From Lyophyllum atratum (taxonomy: Eukaryota > Basidiomycota > Agaricomycetes > Agaricales > Lyophyllaceae), in the NCBI GenBank assembly GCA_014905825.1, contig JACGCN010000061.1:150610-214609 (forward strand): 64,000 nt of DNA. The letters are read 5' to 3'. The notes under the pieces were generated by a model. It was given only the letters and a program-made list of their open reading frames with translations, did no database searches and had not been told where the DNA came from. How positions within the stretch are numbered: the first letter of the stretch is position 1; each line of letters begins with the position of its first letter. Below, piece by piece: positions 53,531-64,000 of this stretch. A program made the position numbers and the translations under genes.

Positions 53531-53951
53531 TTCCACTCTTCCTCTTGGAAGTGTGTACGAGCTGTGATGTGATTGATAGGGTACGCCTGGCGGCCTTAAT
53601 GCAGAATCTGAGATTTCCTGGGAGACAGAAGGAGTCTGGATAGATGTAAAGCGTGGTTATCCCGGTCACTGCACCTGCGAAAGGAGCGACAAGAGGGCGC
53701 TTTCCAACGACCCGTAGAAAGAGCTTGAGCCTCAAAAAACGCATGTTTACGAACCGCTGTGAATCCAAACACACTTGGGCCGCCATTTCCCACGACGATC
53801 TGACATCACAAAACGTTGCACGGTGGCTGAGGCTCGGGCGTGCTTCACTATCAACGAGATATCTACAAGGTAAGCTCATGCTCAAAATTTCTATGTGATC
53901 GGAGTCTCATCAAATGCAATAATGTGGAGCAGCTCTTGGCCACCCTACCGA

Positions 53952-55643
53952 ATGACATTCAAGACGGATGAGGCCCTCATCGAGAAGATCGAGACGCATG
54001 CAGGAACCGTGAACGACGTGGTCCTATCGGAACCAGAGGTCCGCCGCAGCAAAGAGATATATTGCGAACAAGAGAGAATTCTTTCCGACCTCGATCGCCA
54101 GATCGATAGCCTTATCGCGCAACGGACTACTCAACAACAACGGATGAACAAGTTTTGCATCGCACTTGCACCCCACAAAAATCTCCCCTCAGAGGTCCTC
54201 TCTCAGATATTTCTCCACTGCATACCAGAAAACATGTCCCGCGTGCTACCCTCGAAATGCTCAGAGGCGCCCTGGGTACTGGGGCATGTATGTTCATCTT
54301 GGCGGCGTATATCTCACAATGATCATCGCCTATGGCCGCGGGAATTTCAGGTAACTGATTTCCGCCGGACGCTCACCCGTGTTTGTGAGATACTCCCTGC
54401 CCCAGTGCGATTGACTCTGGCGCTGAAGGCCAACATCGAGAATGTCAGAACAATTGTTTTGCCTCATCTCTGGCGTGTAGGCGATCTTCTGCTGGAGATG
54501 AGCATCGAAGCTTATGACGAACTCTGGAGAGAAGTGTCACCACATTCCTTGATGTTGCTCGAATGCGCAAATCTTCGCATAGAAGAAAGTCCTTCAACCA
54601 GCGAACATCGGGAGTCACGGTGGGATGGCACCGCGCCGTTTCGGTTAGCGAGCCGCCTTCGTGAATTGAGGCTCAGATGTCCGGAGGCATCTAATTCCGC
54701 AATGCTATCACTGGACATTCCATGGAGCCAACTTACCACCCTGGATATCACCGATATGAAGAATCTGACCCTCGTCACCATCATCCAGATAACGCAGATG
54801 TGTAGCGCCCTAGAATGCTTGAGTGTTCAATTTCAGCGTATGGATACGACATCAGTCCCCCATTTTCCGGACGTTATGCCTCTTCTCCGCCGGTTAAATA
54901 TCAAGGACTATGTACCTGCGCTTCTGATCGACGGGGGCCACGTGTGGGATTATCTATCTGTCCTGCACATTGCGGAAGCCGAATTCCAGGATAATGCTGG
55001 GCTACATAGCACCCTCAGACGATGCACTCGGTTGGTCACCCTTTACGCCTCCGTCCCACCTAAGGACACAGCGTTCATAATCCCCAGCGATGTCCATCTA
55101 CCTCACTTGGAAGTCCTCGAACTGTCTTCCACGCAAAATAGCTGGATATTCGAATGCGTCACAGTGTCAGCACTGAAGGACTTGCGCGTTTTCTTCAAGG
55201 AGCACCAGCCGGATCTTCACTCTATTCGTGATATGATCGTCCGATCGGGATGCACTCTACTCAAATTTAACTTGGTCTATCATGGCATGCCAGTCCCGCT
55301 GCCGTCTCACCTGACCGACGTCTATGAGCTCCTTAACGCTATTCCGGACGCTGTTACAATAGGCATTCAGAATATACAGCTCACAGACAACATCTGGCAG
55401 GACCTCGCACGGTGCATCCTTCTTCCGCGGTTGGTTCATCTCACGTCTACGGAGAGCTCGTTGAACTGGGACGCATTCATAAAAGTAATCGAGATGCGCT
55501 TGGACGCTGAGCTTCAGAGGCACAAGTCGACACTTCGAGACATTGTTGTTATCCGCCTGCTGTGGCCGTCCCATGATGACGAAGCCGCAACTCGATTCAA
55601 GGCGCTTGCAAATCGCTACGGTGTTGACCCAAGATTCAAGTGA
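53952..55643 (+). CDS. F-box protein with N-terminal coiled coil (copy B)
   Basis: Single frame of 563 residues from the ATG shared with copy A (an in-frame ATG ten codons upstream, 53922, is not conserved there). Order of parts: coiled coil ILSDLDRQIDSLIAQR, F-box-like LPSEVLSQIFLHC and VCSSWRRISH, then leucine-rich sequence. It is nearly collinear with copy A across its whole length, with frequent conservative changes and a few one-residue indels. Both copies look intact and under coding constraint. The DNA upstream (about 53750-53950) also resembles the copy A upstream region, so the duplication included the promoter. Confidence 0.86.
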   Translation: MTFKTDEALIEKIETHAGTVNDVVLSEPEVRRSKEIYCEQERILSDLDRQIDSLIAQRTTQQQRMNKFCIALAPHKNLPSEVLSQIFLHCIPENMSRVLPSKCSEAPWVLGHVCSSWRRISHNDHRLWPREFQVTDFRRTLTRVCEILPAPVRLTLALKANIENVRTIVLPHLWRVGDLLLEMSIEAYDELWREVSPHSLMLLECANLRIEESPSTSEHRESRWDGTAPFRLASRLRELRLRCPEASNSAMLSLDIPWSQLTTLDITDMKNLTLVTIIQITQMCSALECLSVQFQRMDTTSVPHFPDVMPLLRRLNIKDYVPALLIDGGHVWDYLSVLHIAEAEFQDNAGLHSTLRRCTRLVTLYASVPPKDTAFIIPSDVHLPHLEVLELSSTQNSWIFECVTVSALKDLRVFFKEHQPDLHSIRDMIVRSGCTLLKFNLVYHGMPVPLPSHLTDVYELLNAIPDAVTIGIQNIQLTDNIWQDLARCILLPRLVHLTSTESSLNWDAFIKVIEMRLDAELQRHKSTLRDIVVIRLLWPSHDDEAATRFKALANRYGVDPRFK

Positions 55644-56174
55644 TCCCCTCTTCTCGATAAGCCAGATTCTCCAGATTCTAGTCATACCTATTCGATACCT
55701 CTAGAGTCTAGTATAAAGCATCTCCAGTACTGGCAAACCCGTAGATAGCGCGATAGAAAGAATAGAGGAGGAAAGAACCAAAGAGTCGAAAGCACAATGT
55801 CGCATCCGATTGCATGGCTTGAAATATGAGTCGAACATGCAAAATTACACTTACCATAGATATCGAAATATATACGGAAGAGCCTCGATCTTAGAAGTTC
55901 TGCAACACAAAACGACATCGATAGATTGCCGTTCTTACCTGCCGTAAGGGTGTCACCAAATATCCTTCAAATCGCCATATTTTCTGCGTAAGTCTACCCC
56001 ATACCTAGTGATAGGCGAGCCAATCCCAAAGCACCGAGACCCCGTACCAACAGCCTCACACAACAATCCAAGAAAAGGGATATACATATAAGATCCATTT
56101 TAATGAACATCCGATCCGCTCAAGCGTAAGTAAAATGGTCCTCCATTCCTCCATTCAAACCTCGACGTGCTCCC
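55644..56174. other. Convergent spacer
   Basis: 3' flanks of F-box copy B (plus) and the thiolase (minus). No feature is visible apart from probable UTR sequence. Confidence 0.6.
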
Positions 56175-57766
56175 CTACTGCTCGCTAACAAAAACGGCGG
56201 CCATGCCCATACCGCTGCCAATGCACATGCTCGTGACAAAAACGCGGGCGCCGTACTGCTTGGCGATGTTGAGCCCGGTTGCGACTTGACGAGCGCCAGC
56301 TGGGGATAGAAGGAGATGCGTTAGTTCGATGTTTCGACGAGAGGAGATAATGAATGGAAGAAATCAAATATAGCTGACGGGGAACGGGGTAGAACAGGGT
56401 AGCATGAGAAAAGATAGAATCAAGGAAGGACGGTGGCGATCAAGTAAGAGAACAAGGAAGTAAGGCACCAGCAGCGGCGACGAGGTGAAGACGAAGGGGA
56501 GGTATGCGGAAGAACGAAGAGATGGGAAGTCGAAAGAACACTCACTGCATCCGAGAGGGTGGCCAATAGCGATAGCGCCGCCGTGGATGTTAACCTTCTC
56601 CATCGGAATCTCCAGCTTCCGCACGCTGTAGAGAGCCTGGCTCGCAAACGCCTCATTGATCTCGAAGAAATCGATATCCGACTTCGAGAGCCCCGTCTTC
56701 TCAAGAACCTGCGTACCCCCAATCAGCGTCATGCCAAACCAACAAAAACCACCTATCCGTGAAGACGTACCTTGGGTATCGCATACGCAGGACCCACACC
56801 CATAATCCTCGGAGGCACGCCCACCGTCACCGCAGTCACGAACTTGCCCAAGATCGGGAGCCCCAGCCTCTTCGCCGTCGACCTCCGCGCCAACAGCACC
56901 GCAGCCGCACCGTCCGACACCTGACTCGCGTTCCCCGCATGTGTCGATCCCGTCTTCGAGAACGCCGGCTTGAGCTTCGCGAGCGACTCCGCCGTGACGC
57001 CCTCCCTCACACCGTCGTCGTGGTCCACGAGGATCTCGACTGTCTTCTCGGTCTTGGGGTCCACGACCTTGGCTTTGACGGGTAGGATCTCGGGCTTGAC
57101 TTTACCGGCCTTGGCGGCAGCGGCTGCTTTCTGGAAGGAGGCGGCGGCGAAGGCGTCTTGGTCAGCACGGGAGATGTTGAAGTCGGATGCGACGTTTTCG
57201 GAGGTGAAGCCCATGGGGAGGAGGCACTCCTCCGCTGTAGGATCCGAGGTGGACTTCTTCGGAATACTCCGCTGGGATACCCTGTGGTCCATATCCCTTC
57301 GTCATAGACTCCACTCCAGCACCTGAAACCTTTATGTTGAGGAATACGTCGGAAGCAGAGAAACGAGAGTACGCACCGATACCAATATCGATCTGTCCCG
57401 ACACGATCTGGTTCGCTATCTGGTTGATGGCCGTCAGCCCCGAGGAGCATTGTCGGTTCACGGTGTTCACAGCCGCCGTGATGGGTATTCCAGAGTGAAT
57501 AGCTGCCATGCGGGCAGCACCCGCGCCTCCTCCAGCGGGGAGGACGTTGCCGACCGAGATATCTTCAATGAGTGCGGGGTCGAGTCCGGGTTGTGTATAT
57601 GCCGCACGTAGAACGTGCGAGAGCAGGAGCTCGGGGTGGGTATCCTTGAATCCGCCTTTCCTGGCTTTGGTGATGGCGGTGCGGACGGCGGAGACGATGA
57701 CTACGTCGTGTCGTGTTTCTCGAGGACGCGGGCTTTGGCGGATGAAGTGGATGGCTGTGTCGACAT
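56175..57766 (-). CDS. POT1: 3-ketoacyl-CoA thiolase with two apparent frameshifts
   Basis: Last step of fatty-acid beta-oxidation: cleaves 3-ketoacyl-CoA with CoA to acetyl-CoA. Four exons (57766-57377, 57322-56771, 56708-56546, 56299-56175) encode about 409 residues. Seen: [19 protein letters not shown], the nucleophile [62 protein letters not shown], the [17 protein letters not shown] His motif and the C-terminal Cys in [14 protein letters not shown]. The start codon is out of frame with VVIVSAVRT by one missing base near 57705. Exon 2 carries one extra base near 57251. The two shifts cancel over the whole gene. All catalytic residues remain, so sequence error or very recent inactivation are both possible. 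No clear PTS1 or PTS2 is seen. Confidence 0.88.
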
Positions 57767-58132
57767 GGTGGACGAGAAGAAAATGTGAACGACTCAGATG
57801 GAGGTCACTGACAAAGTTAAGTAAGAGGCCGGGGTAAATCACATGCAACAAGGCGGGGCAAATGGAGGCTTTTGCCAAACATGTGCAATTGCGCCTGCCA
57901 GATGTCATTTCACATGGGCGCGACCTTCTACCCGGCTTTTTCACTCGGTGGACGACGTCTGTGTAACCTGTCCCGGTCACCCCTGAAACATTCATCATGA
58001 TTGATGAGGAATCAGAAGATACATCAGGTTGTAAAGCAGAAACGAAAATAACAAATAAAAAATAGAGTCGCCTTCGTCGTACAAGATAATATACCACGAG
58101 CACAATCTACATTCGCGTCCATGTACACCATA
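57767..58132. other. Thiolase upstream / DSK2 downstream spacer
   Basis: This 366-bp spacer lies between two minus-strand genes. It must hold the thiolase promoter and the DSK2 3' UTR. No sharp motif is seen. Confidence 0.6.
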
Positions 58133-59824
58133 CTACAGACCACCGCCGCCGAGGATATATTCGATCGCAGAGTGGACGTTTCCACCGGTCGCCTGCAGTG
58201 CTCGGATGTTCTGCATTGCGTTTGTGAAGCCCATGTCTTGAAGTTGCTGTGATAGAACGTGGTCAGCATTGCGCGATCTAAAGAGAAAACTGAGGCGACG
58301 AAGTGCCAAAGGGAGCAATGAGGATGAGAGCAAGACAATTCGCCCGCGAACCGACGACGATCCTCCACACCAGTTCAGGCACCCAAGTTGACGACGCGAT
58401 GCTCAGTTCTTCAAACACTCGCCATCGAAAGTGCCAAGCATCTTAAACACCATCATGGGGCTCCGTTGGACGCACTCCCCAACTCCCAAAGCATCTCCAA
58501 AACACTCACCTGCAATTGACCCTCAAACCGAACCTCCGGCGGCCTCGTATCCGCAGGCGCCGCCTGTGCCCCAGGCGCCCCAAACATCCCCATCCCCCCT
58601 CCTCCTCCCATCCCCCCTCCCGCCATCCACTGCTGCATCAACCCCGGGTCCATCCCAAACGGATTCTGCGCTCCTCCCGCCCCCGCTCCCGCTCCGAGCG
58701 CAGCGAAAGGATTAGGATTAGCCGCAGGAGTACCAGGTGCGGCCGGAGCGCCGCCGGGTGTACCGGGAGCGGGGAAGGAGCTCTGCCCGCCGCCCGCTGC
58801 GAAGGGGTTGCCGTTGGGATTGAACATCGCAGCCATTTGGAGCATCTGCTGGAGGCGCTGTGGGTCGGAGCTTACGGCGCGGGGGTTAGCGCTGACGAAC
58901 GGAGGGAAGGGGAGGGCGGAGAGAGGGACGTACATCATCTGGCGGAACTGCTCGCTCTGGAAGGCTTGGCGGACCTGGGGCCCGATGGCGGCGAGCTGCG
59001 GGTTGGAAGCGATGACTTGGTCCATGACTTGCGGGTTCGACATCATCGCGGACATCTGTTGGAGGAATTGGGGGTTGTTCATCATCGTTTGCATCTGCAC
59101 GGGAGCGAAGGACGAGTCAGCATGGACATAACAAGGGGAAGAGAATGTGAACGGGGTTTTGAGGGGGACGGAGGTGGAAGCTGGGGAGAAACATGAAATG
59201 AAACGCACCATATTCGGATCGCTCGCGTTCAAGCCCATGTCAGCGAACGGATTCAGCCCTGCCATCGCACCGAACCCTTGTACGCCGTTCAGCTGTGTCA
59301 GGGGATCGTGCACGTTCTGCCCGGTCTGCATCGTCGGAAGCTGCTGAGGTGGTGGTGCGGAACCGGAGCCCGAGGGCCCACCTGTACGGGCGGCACCTTT
59401 GACCATGTGGATGGTGTGTCCCGTTTGGATCTTGTAGATCGTGAGCTCGTCTTCGTCCTGCACCGAAATAGTCAGCGGGAAGGGCTGGGAACGACGGTAT
59501 AGAGTGGAACGTACCTTCAGCACCCGTCCTGAGGAGGTAGGGTGAGGGTGGTGAGGTGAAGGAAAGGGAGGAGGAGGATGAAGATGTACCAGAGTAAATG
59601 AGTCTTTGCCGCGCAGCCTCAACATCCGACTTCTCTGCTATAGCCTGCTTCAGCTCCAACACCGTCTTATCCGTCGTTATCGATATCTGTAGTTTCAACT
59701 CGCTCGGACCTGCATTCATAGACCCCACCGATCCAGAATCAGGACGGTGACGCCGAGGAAGATGGAGCGAGACTGACCCTTGACGTTTATCTGGACCTCT
59801 GAGGGTGGTGCGGTGGTCGGACAT
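58133..59824 (-). CDS. DSK2: Ubiquilin-type ubiquitin receptor
   Basis: Shuttle factor carrying ubiquitinated proteins to the proteasome. Seven exons (59824-59778, 59709-59590, 59528-59515, 59457-59209, 59094-58934, 58870-58510, 58246-58133) encode about 354 residues. The N-terminal ubiquitin-like domain reads [57 protein letters not shown] and HTIHMVK. STI1-type sequence follows ([54 protein letters not shown]), then a Gly/Pro/Ala linker. The C-terminal UBA domain reads [31 protein letters not shown]. Exon 3 has only 14 nt. The ATG at 59824 is one base out of frame with VQINVKG (one C too many in CCACCC near 59797), or an upstream exon is missing. Confidence 0.92.
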
Positions 59825-62657
59825 CGTAGGTCAGAGATGTGAAGTGGGTTTGAAGATGTTATGAGGTCAGTGGGAGGGCTAGAGGTCGTGGGTGCTCTGG
59901 GAGACGGTGGTGGGATATCGGAGACGACGATGAAGGCGATTACGCGGTTCACTGCCACACCCGGAGTAGCTGGTGGAACCCGGCCCGTGGCACGTGCGCT
60001 GACTCCGTTGAGATGGCATTCGATTGATCCAAGTTCACTCTCGGTCCTACTAAGTTCACTTGCACGCACCCTAACCCTTCCTGGATCTATACCGTTACAC
60101 CATACCAGTCTGCGATGCTTCACTCGATGCCGAAGCGTTGACACATCCAAACAATTGATGCGAGTATCACTTTCTTTAATTATTTCGCCGTCTACTAACC
60201 ATATCCCGTCTCCTTTCCTCCTGTAGCTATTCTCCGTCTCCTCGGACGCGAGTTTGACATGGAGCTGTGATCTCACCACATCGAAATTCGGCCCCAACAC
60301 CTGAATTCACGAAATCGCACGAAACAGCTACAACATCTCGGCGAAATAAAGCGTACATGTTCGGGCACCCTCTCCTCCGTTCAAACCGGCCTCGGAACTG
60401 CTGTTACGACGGCGCAAGATCTACGTTCATTCTGGTTTTTGCTATGATTCCTTCCGGGTCGCATAACTGGTGTCATGGATGAAATTGGTACGCCTGCTCC
60501 CTACTTTGCCCGCGCATCCTCTCTCAGGTTGCCTTTGCAGTTTCCTAAAGCCGGTCTCTCTCGATATCGGCAGCAAGTACATACGCAGACACGACCGTCA
60601 ATGTACTACTATAGTGCCTCCTCGCCTACTCGGCACCCACCTGGTCTTACGGTAAATCGGGGGACCGTCGCCAATGAGTGAGGTGTTGGGTCAGGCTGCT
60701 GTTCGGTGTCGAAAGCCTAGTATTGTAGTCCGCGGAAGGAACCAAGGCATTTCATGGCGTTATGGTACGTCTTCTAAACTTCTTCGCTACTCTCATTATC
60801 CAGTCTCACCTCGTCATTTTCTTCCCACAGAGCATGTCACGTCCATCGCTTCCGTCGGGTGGATGATCAAGGAGAAGTTGACGACGTCGGCCCAGCGCTG
60901 TGCGGGGGGTGCGGGTGGGGAACGTGCCCGTGCTGGGGGGCCGAGAGTAGGAGGGGTTGTTGCTCCGACTCGTGCGTGGAGTTGGAGCAGGAGGACCAAA
61001 GATCGGAATGGCGATAATAGCGGGAGACGATGGCAGCTTTCCAATGCTGGCCCCTCGTTCTAAGGAACGCCACGGCGGAATTAGATGGACATAAGGGAGG
61101 CTCACCAATTCATCTGCCTCATGTCCGATAAGTGATCGTCATCTATTGAAGCACCTTGTACACCCGGATATCCAACGGTCACTACTCCATGATCTCCATG
61201 CGTTTACCAACGCGCTCCTAGCTATGTCACGAAATCCATGATAGATCGATAGTGGTTACAGAGAGAAGAGCCCCGACTTGACTTGATGCAATTATCACAG
61301 TATACACTCCTGGCGGGGAACAGATTTTCTTGAGAAAAACCTATTAGATAAATGTCTTCTCAGTTCCGATTAGTTTTTCTTGAGATAAATTTTAAGTTAA
61401 TATTTCGAAAAATATAAGAAAATATTAAAAATATCCGAAGTTTTGTCTGAGAAATACAAAGCCTTTATCCTGCCTTTATCTCCTGAAAATGGTTGGAAAA
61501 AGGTAAGGTGTTTCCTAACTCTTTCACAGGAAAAAGGTGACGTCTATCCCATGTGTTTTCTCGAGATTCCTTTATCATTTTTCTTTCAGGTTTTTCCAAA
61601 GAAAATCTATATGTTTTTCCTTAGAAGCGAGATAGAAAGACAAAATGTTTTTCCTAACAAGCACGTAACAGTAAAAACGTCACGTTTTTCCTAGGCAAAA
61701 GGGCGGGAAGCAGGATTCGCGTCGCTCATGGTCACGAAGATCGCTGCGCTCAATGGCTCACTCAGCGACGCGAGTCGCGCGACATGCCGCGTTAACTGGA
61801 TCATTTCCAGAAGTATGGATTAGTACATAGCGACATAAATTAGGGGGAGCAAAGCAGTAGATACAAGTAGTCTGGTCCAGTTAGTTTGTGTCTGAAAGTC
61901 TGTCTGGTAAAGAACGAAGAGAAGAGGAAGCGTCCCGAGAGCGAGTCAGCCAATGCTCACCCTAAGCCGCCACATATGTATTGGTTAACGATGTACGACA
62001 GGGGGAGGCATAATGCATAATGGCTGGCCGGCACACGTCAACACCGAAGAAATTCAAAATGGCCGAGTTGTGACGGCCGTTCCTGAACACTGTCAGATCA
62101 TGTACTCATGGGGCATGGGTAGTTCAGCGAGGGTCCATGGAAACACCACACCCCTGGTATACAACAAACAGATGCCGTGGCAAAAGTGTACTAAGTGGAG
62201 GCGGTATTGAATGATTCCAGGTCAAGTAGAGATCGTGTGATTATTCGTTGGACGGACCCGTTGTTTGGTGCGCGGCGCTCCAGGTGTATCAGTTGTGGGG
62301 TGCTACATGCAAGGGAGAAGGCGGTGTTCTTTGAGCAACTTGCAAGCGTCTTATTTGCTTAGGAGGTGATTCGACAGTGGTAACTTCGGTGGCCTCCCAG
62401 CGCTCAGACCTAGCATACGAAGCATAATCGCTTCGTTAACAGCTTGCATGACCGATATGAAGACGGGGCCTTGATGCCAGAAGGTTGAGCTGGATCACCT
62501 TTGATGACAGAAGCAGCTCAGCCACTCGCCAAAGGGACTTGTCACGGCAACACTGCCAGCAGAAGGAGACGGAAACAAGAAAGCAAGTTTAGTTTGTATT
62601 CGAAGACAAGTAACCCACAGCTTCCGATACCCGTATCTAAAACTTGTAGAGAGCCGT
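59825..62657. other. Gene-poor interval with an AT-rich island
   Basis: Upstream of DSK2 there are only long frames without motifs, for example at 59825-60300 on the minus strand. An AT-rich block lies at about 61300-61700. No RNA gene or transposase is recognisable. Confidence 0.5.
61300..61700. repeat. AT-rich island with recurring TTTTTCCT/TTTTTCTTGAGA motifs
   Basis: About 400 bp with much higher A+T than its surroundings. It contains repeated motifs TTTTTCTTGAGA (about 61327 and 61371), TTTTTCCTTAG, TTTTTCCTAAC and TTTTTCCTAGG (about 61615-61695). It ends abruptly at a GC-richer segment beginning near 61697. It may be a mutated repeat or a transposon end. Confidence 0.65.
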
Positions 62658-64000
62658 TCACAAACTGGCATTACGTAGCTGCGCCGCGCTCTCTGTGAGG
62701 ACAGGCAATTCAATAGCATCTGTCACCTGCAGCCGCGCCTGCAAGTTCCGTTCCAGACTGTTGTACCAGGTCTCGTCGTAAAGGTTCCCTGGCAGACGTG
62801 CTGCGATTTCTCCCACCTCGCGTGTGCTGCGATCCTGCAGGCGATGGCGGACACGGGGGGCAGCACCAGGACGACGGTTTCCTAACGCGTTGGTTCCGAT
62901 CCGTTTGCCGTCAACGAAACGGAGGAGACGAGTGACTTGTGGGTTGCGCCAGTACTGAACCTTGACATTACACCGTACGGGGCCGTCGCTTTCGTCAGAA
63001 CTTTGTCCGTCGTGATGCAGCCTATTGACCATGTTGTGTAGATTTTTCCAGGCTGGGGAATTTCTGCGGTCTCCGTCTTGACAGATGTTGATTCGGCTGT
63101 CATAAAGCTGTAACGGAAGGTCAGTAAGCCTTTGATGAGGACGAGGGGTCTAGTGTCACCTCCGTTTGGCGTCTCCTACGGCGCGCAAATTGCAAGGTGG
63201 CACTACGGTTCGACTTGAAGCGCTCCCAAGCTTGGTCTTCATCTTCGCCCGGGTTCTGGATGTACTTATGGAGGACTTTGCTGATGGCCTTGATGCGAGC
63301 TATGAATTGGGTGGAAACAGTTTCATGTTCAAGATCGGGGTGCTTATGCACTATGTTATTTGCAAACTGCCTTGCAAGCTCGCCATTCCATGGGTGTTCC
63401 GGTATCTCGAAGAAGTCTGAATAGGCTGGAGGATTGGGGCTTCCGTCTTCCCTTCTACATAGGCCTCAACGCGGTCCGGATCCGCGAGGATTCCGGGGAC
63501 TCGATCAATGATGTCATTGTCTGTCCTTATCCCGAGTAGCTGGCGCACTGCCTCTAGAACAATTCTCATCATGTGGTTCTTTTCTGGAGAGCGCGGCCTC
63601 GGCTTCTGTTGCTTTTTCCAGGGGAAAGTTGAGCCTCGCGAAGGCGAGTTGTCCATGACCTGTGCATCACCCCGAGAGTCGTTGAACTCCTGCCGGAATT
63701 GTCTGAACTCTGCAATGAAGTCCGCAAAGCCGGCGGCAGAAGGCGGGAATTCTGCATCGGCGCCGGACGAGTACGGACGGCGTAGATATCCATGTCCCGA
63801 CGGGCCAGGGATGTAGCTGTCCTCTCTGGGCAACTCACTTTGGCGGCGGCTTCCAGGTCTGGAGGGGGCAGGTATAAAGTCATCCTCTCCGGGCAACTGA
63901 GTTCCTGAGAGGATGTAATTGGGTGTCGGTGGAACAGGGGGTCGGGAAGAAGCTTCACCAGTGGCCGCATCAGCGTACGGACGGCGTAGATATCCATGTT
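62658..64000 (-). CDS. Basidiomycete-expanded SSDESD-motif protein, partial and frameshifted
   Basis: Runs off the window at its N-terminal side. The C-terminal exon (63107-62658) begins LYDSRINICQDGDRRNSPAW. It contains the hallmark GQSSDESDG, then VKVQYWRNPQVTRLLRFVD, GNRRPGAAPRVRHR and LPGNLYDETWYNSL. Upstream exon sequence (to 63160) carries FEIPEHPWNGELARQFANN and ARRRRRQTE, separated by a 52-nt intron. Further upstream are RIVLEAVRQLLGIR and Pro-rich GYLRRPY repeats. The two halves of the upstream exon are in different frames. One base appears to be missing from a G run near 63451. Proteins with this order of motifs are abundant and variable in Agaricomycetes and have no known function. 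It may be a pseudogene. Confidence 0.6.

Noticed and set aside
59825..60300. Upstream minus-strand frame fused to the DSK2 ubiquitin-like domain
   Set aside because: It has no ATG near the domain and no motif; a one-base error at the normal start explains the data better.
1..64000. CRISPR array, bacterial operon or complete retrotransposon
   Set aside because: No spaced direct-repeat array of CRISPR type, and no reverse transcriptase, integrase or transposase motif was seen on either strand.

Overview
The window looks like nuclear DNA of a mushroom-type basidiomycete (Agaricomycetes). Genes are dense and cut by many short introns of about 50-70 nt, mostly with GTRNGT donors. The window also has a fungal STAND/NLR-like ATPase, several F-box proteins with N-terminal coiled coils, an IML2/TTC39 protein, a BCAS3-type WD40 protein, and a member of a basidiomycete-expanded family with an SSDESD motif. 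Exon structures were worked out by hand from reading frame, splice sites and family motifs; 5' and 3' UTRs were not assigned.

Layout. 0-2.8 kb: microsatellites and a bHLH transcription factor (minus). 2.8-10.4 kb: about 7.6 kb with no gene I can support. 10.4-12.8 kb: AP endonuclease APN1 (minus, 10 exons, with a four-fold repeated acidic/basic tail). 14.5-17.4 kb: a tRNA-Phe facing an NB-ARC/TPR STAND protein. 18.5-27.2 kb: a compact housekeeping block with pyruvate dehydrogenase E1 alpha (PDA1, minus), GID5/ARMC8 of the GID/CTLH ubiquitin ligase (minus) and IML2 (plus); GID5 and IML2 share a 210-bp divergent promoter. 27.4-30.5 kb: a decay zone with an inverted partial copy of the STAND gene's 3' end plus a second tRNA-Phe, and an ABC-transporter ATPase relic. 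30.5-35.1 kb: an acidic membrane protein of unknown function, an F-box fragment and an F-box gene. 36.2-41.2 kb: a 1423-residue BCAS3-like protein. 42.2-44.1 kb: a tandem array of tRNA-like repeats. 45-55.6 kb: two closely related F-box genes in inverted orientation, bracketing a RidA pseudogene, the HECT ligase HUL5, a non-coding direct repeat and a second tRNA-like array. 56-60 kb: a 3-ketoacyl-CoA thiolase and the ubiquitin receptor DSK2, both with apparent single-base frameshifts. 60-64 kb: an AT-rich island and an edge-truncated, frameshifted member of the SSDESD family.

Functional themes. Ubiquitin biology is well represented: GID5, HUL5, DSK2, three F-box genes and an F-box fragment. 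HUL5 and DSK2 both belong to proteasome substrate handling. APN1, PDA1, thiolase and IML2 are ordinary core genes. The accessory parts (STAND ATPase, F-box pairs, tRNA-like arrays, pseudogene relics) look like segmental duplication and turnover between stable core genes. I found no obvious new operon-like system. The most unusual items are the tRNA-like tandem arrays beside the duplicated F-box genes and the duplicated STAND-tail/tRNA-Phe block.
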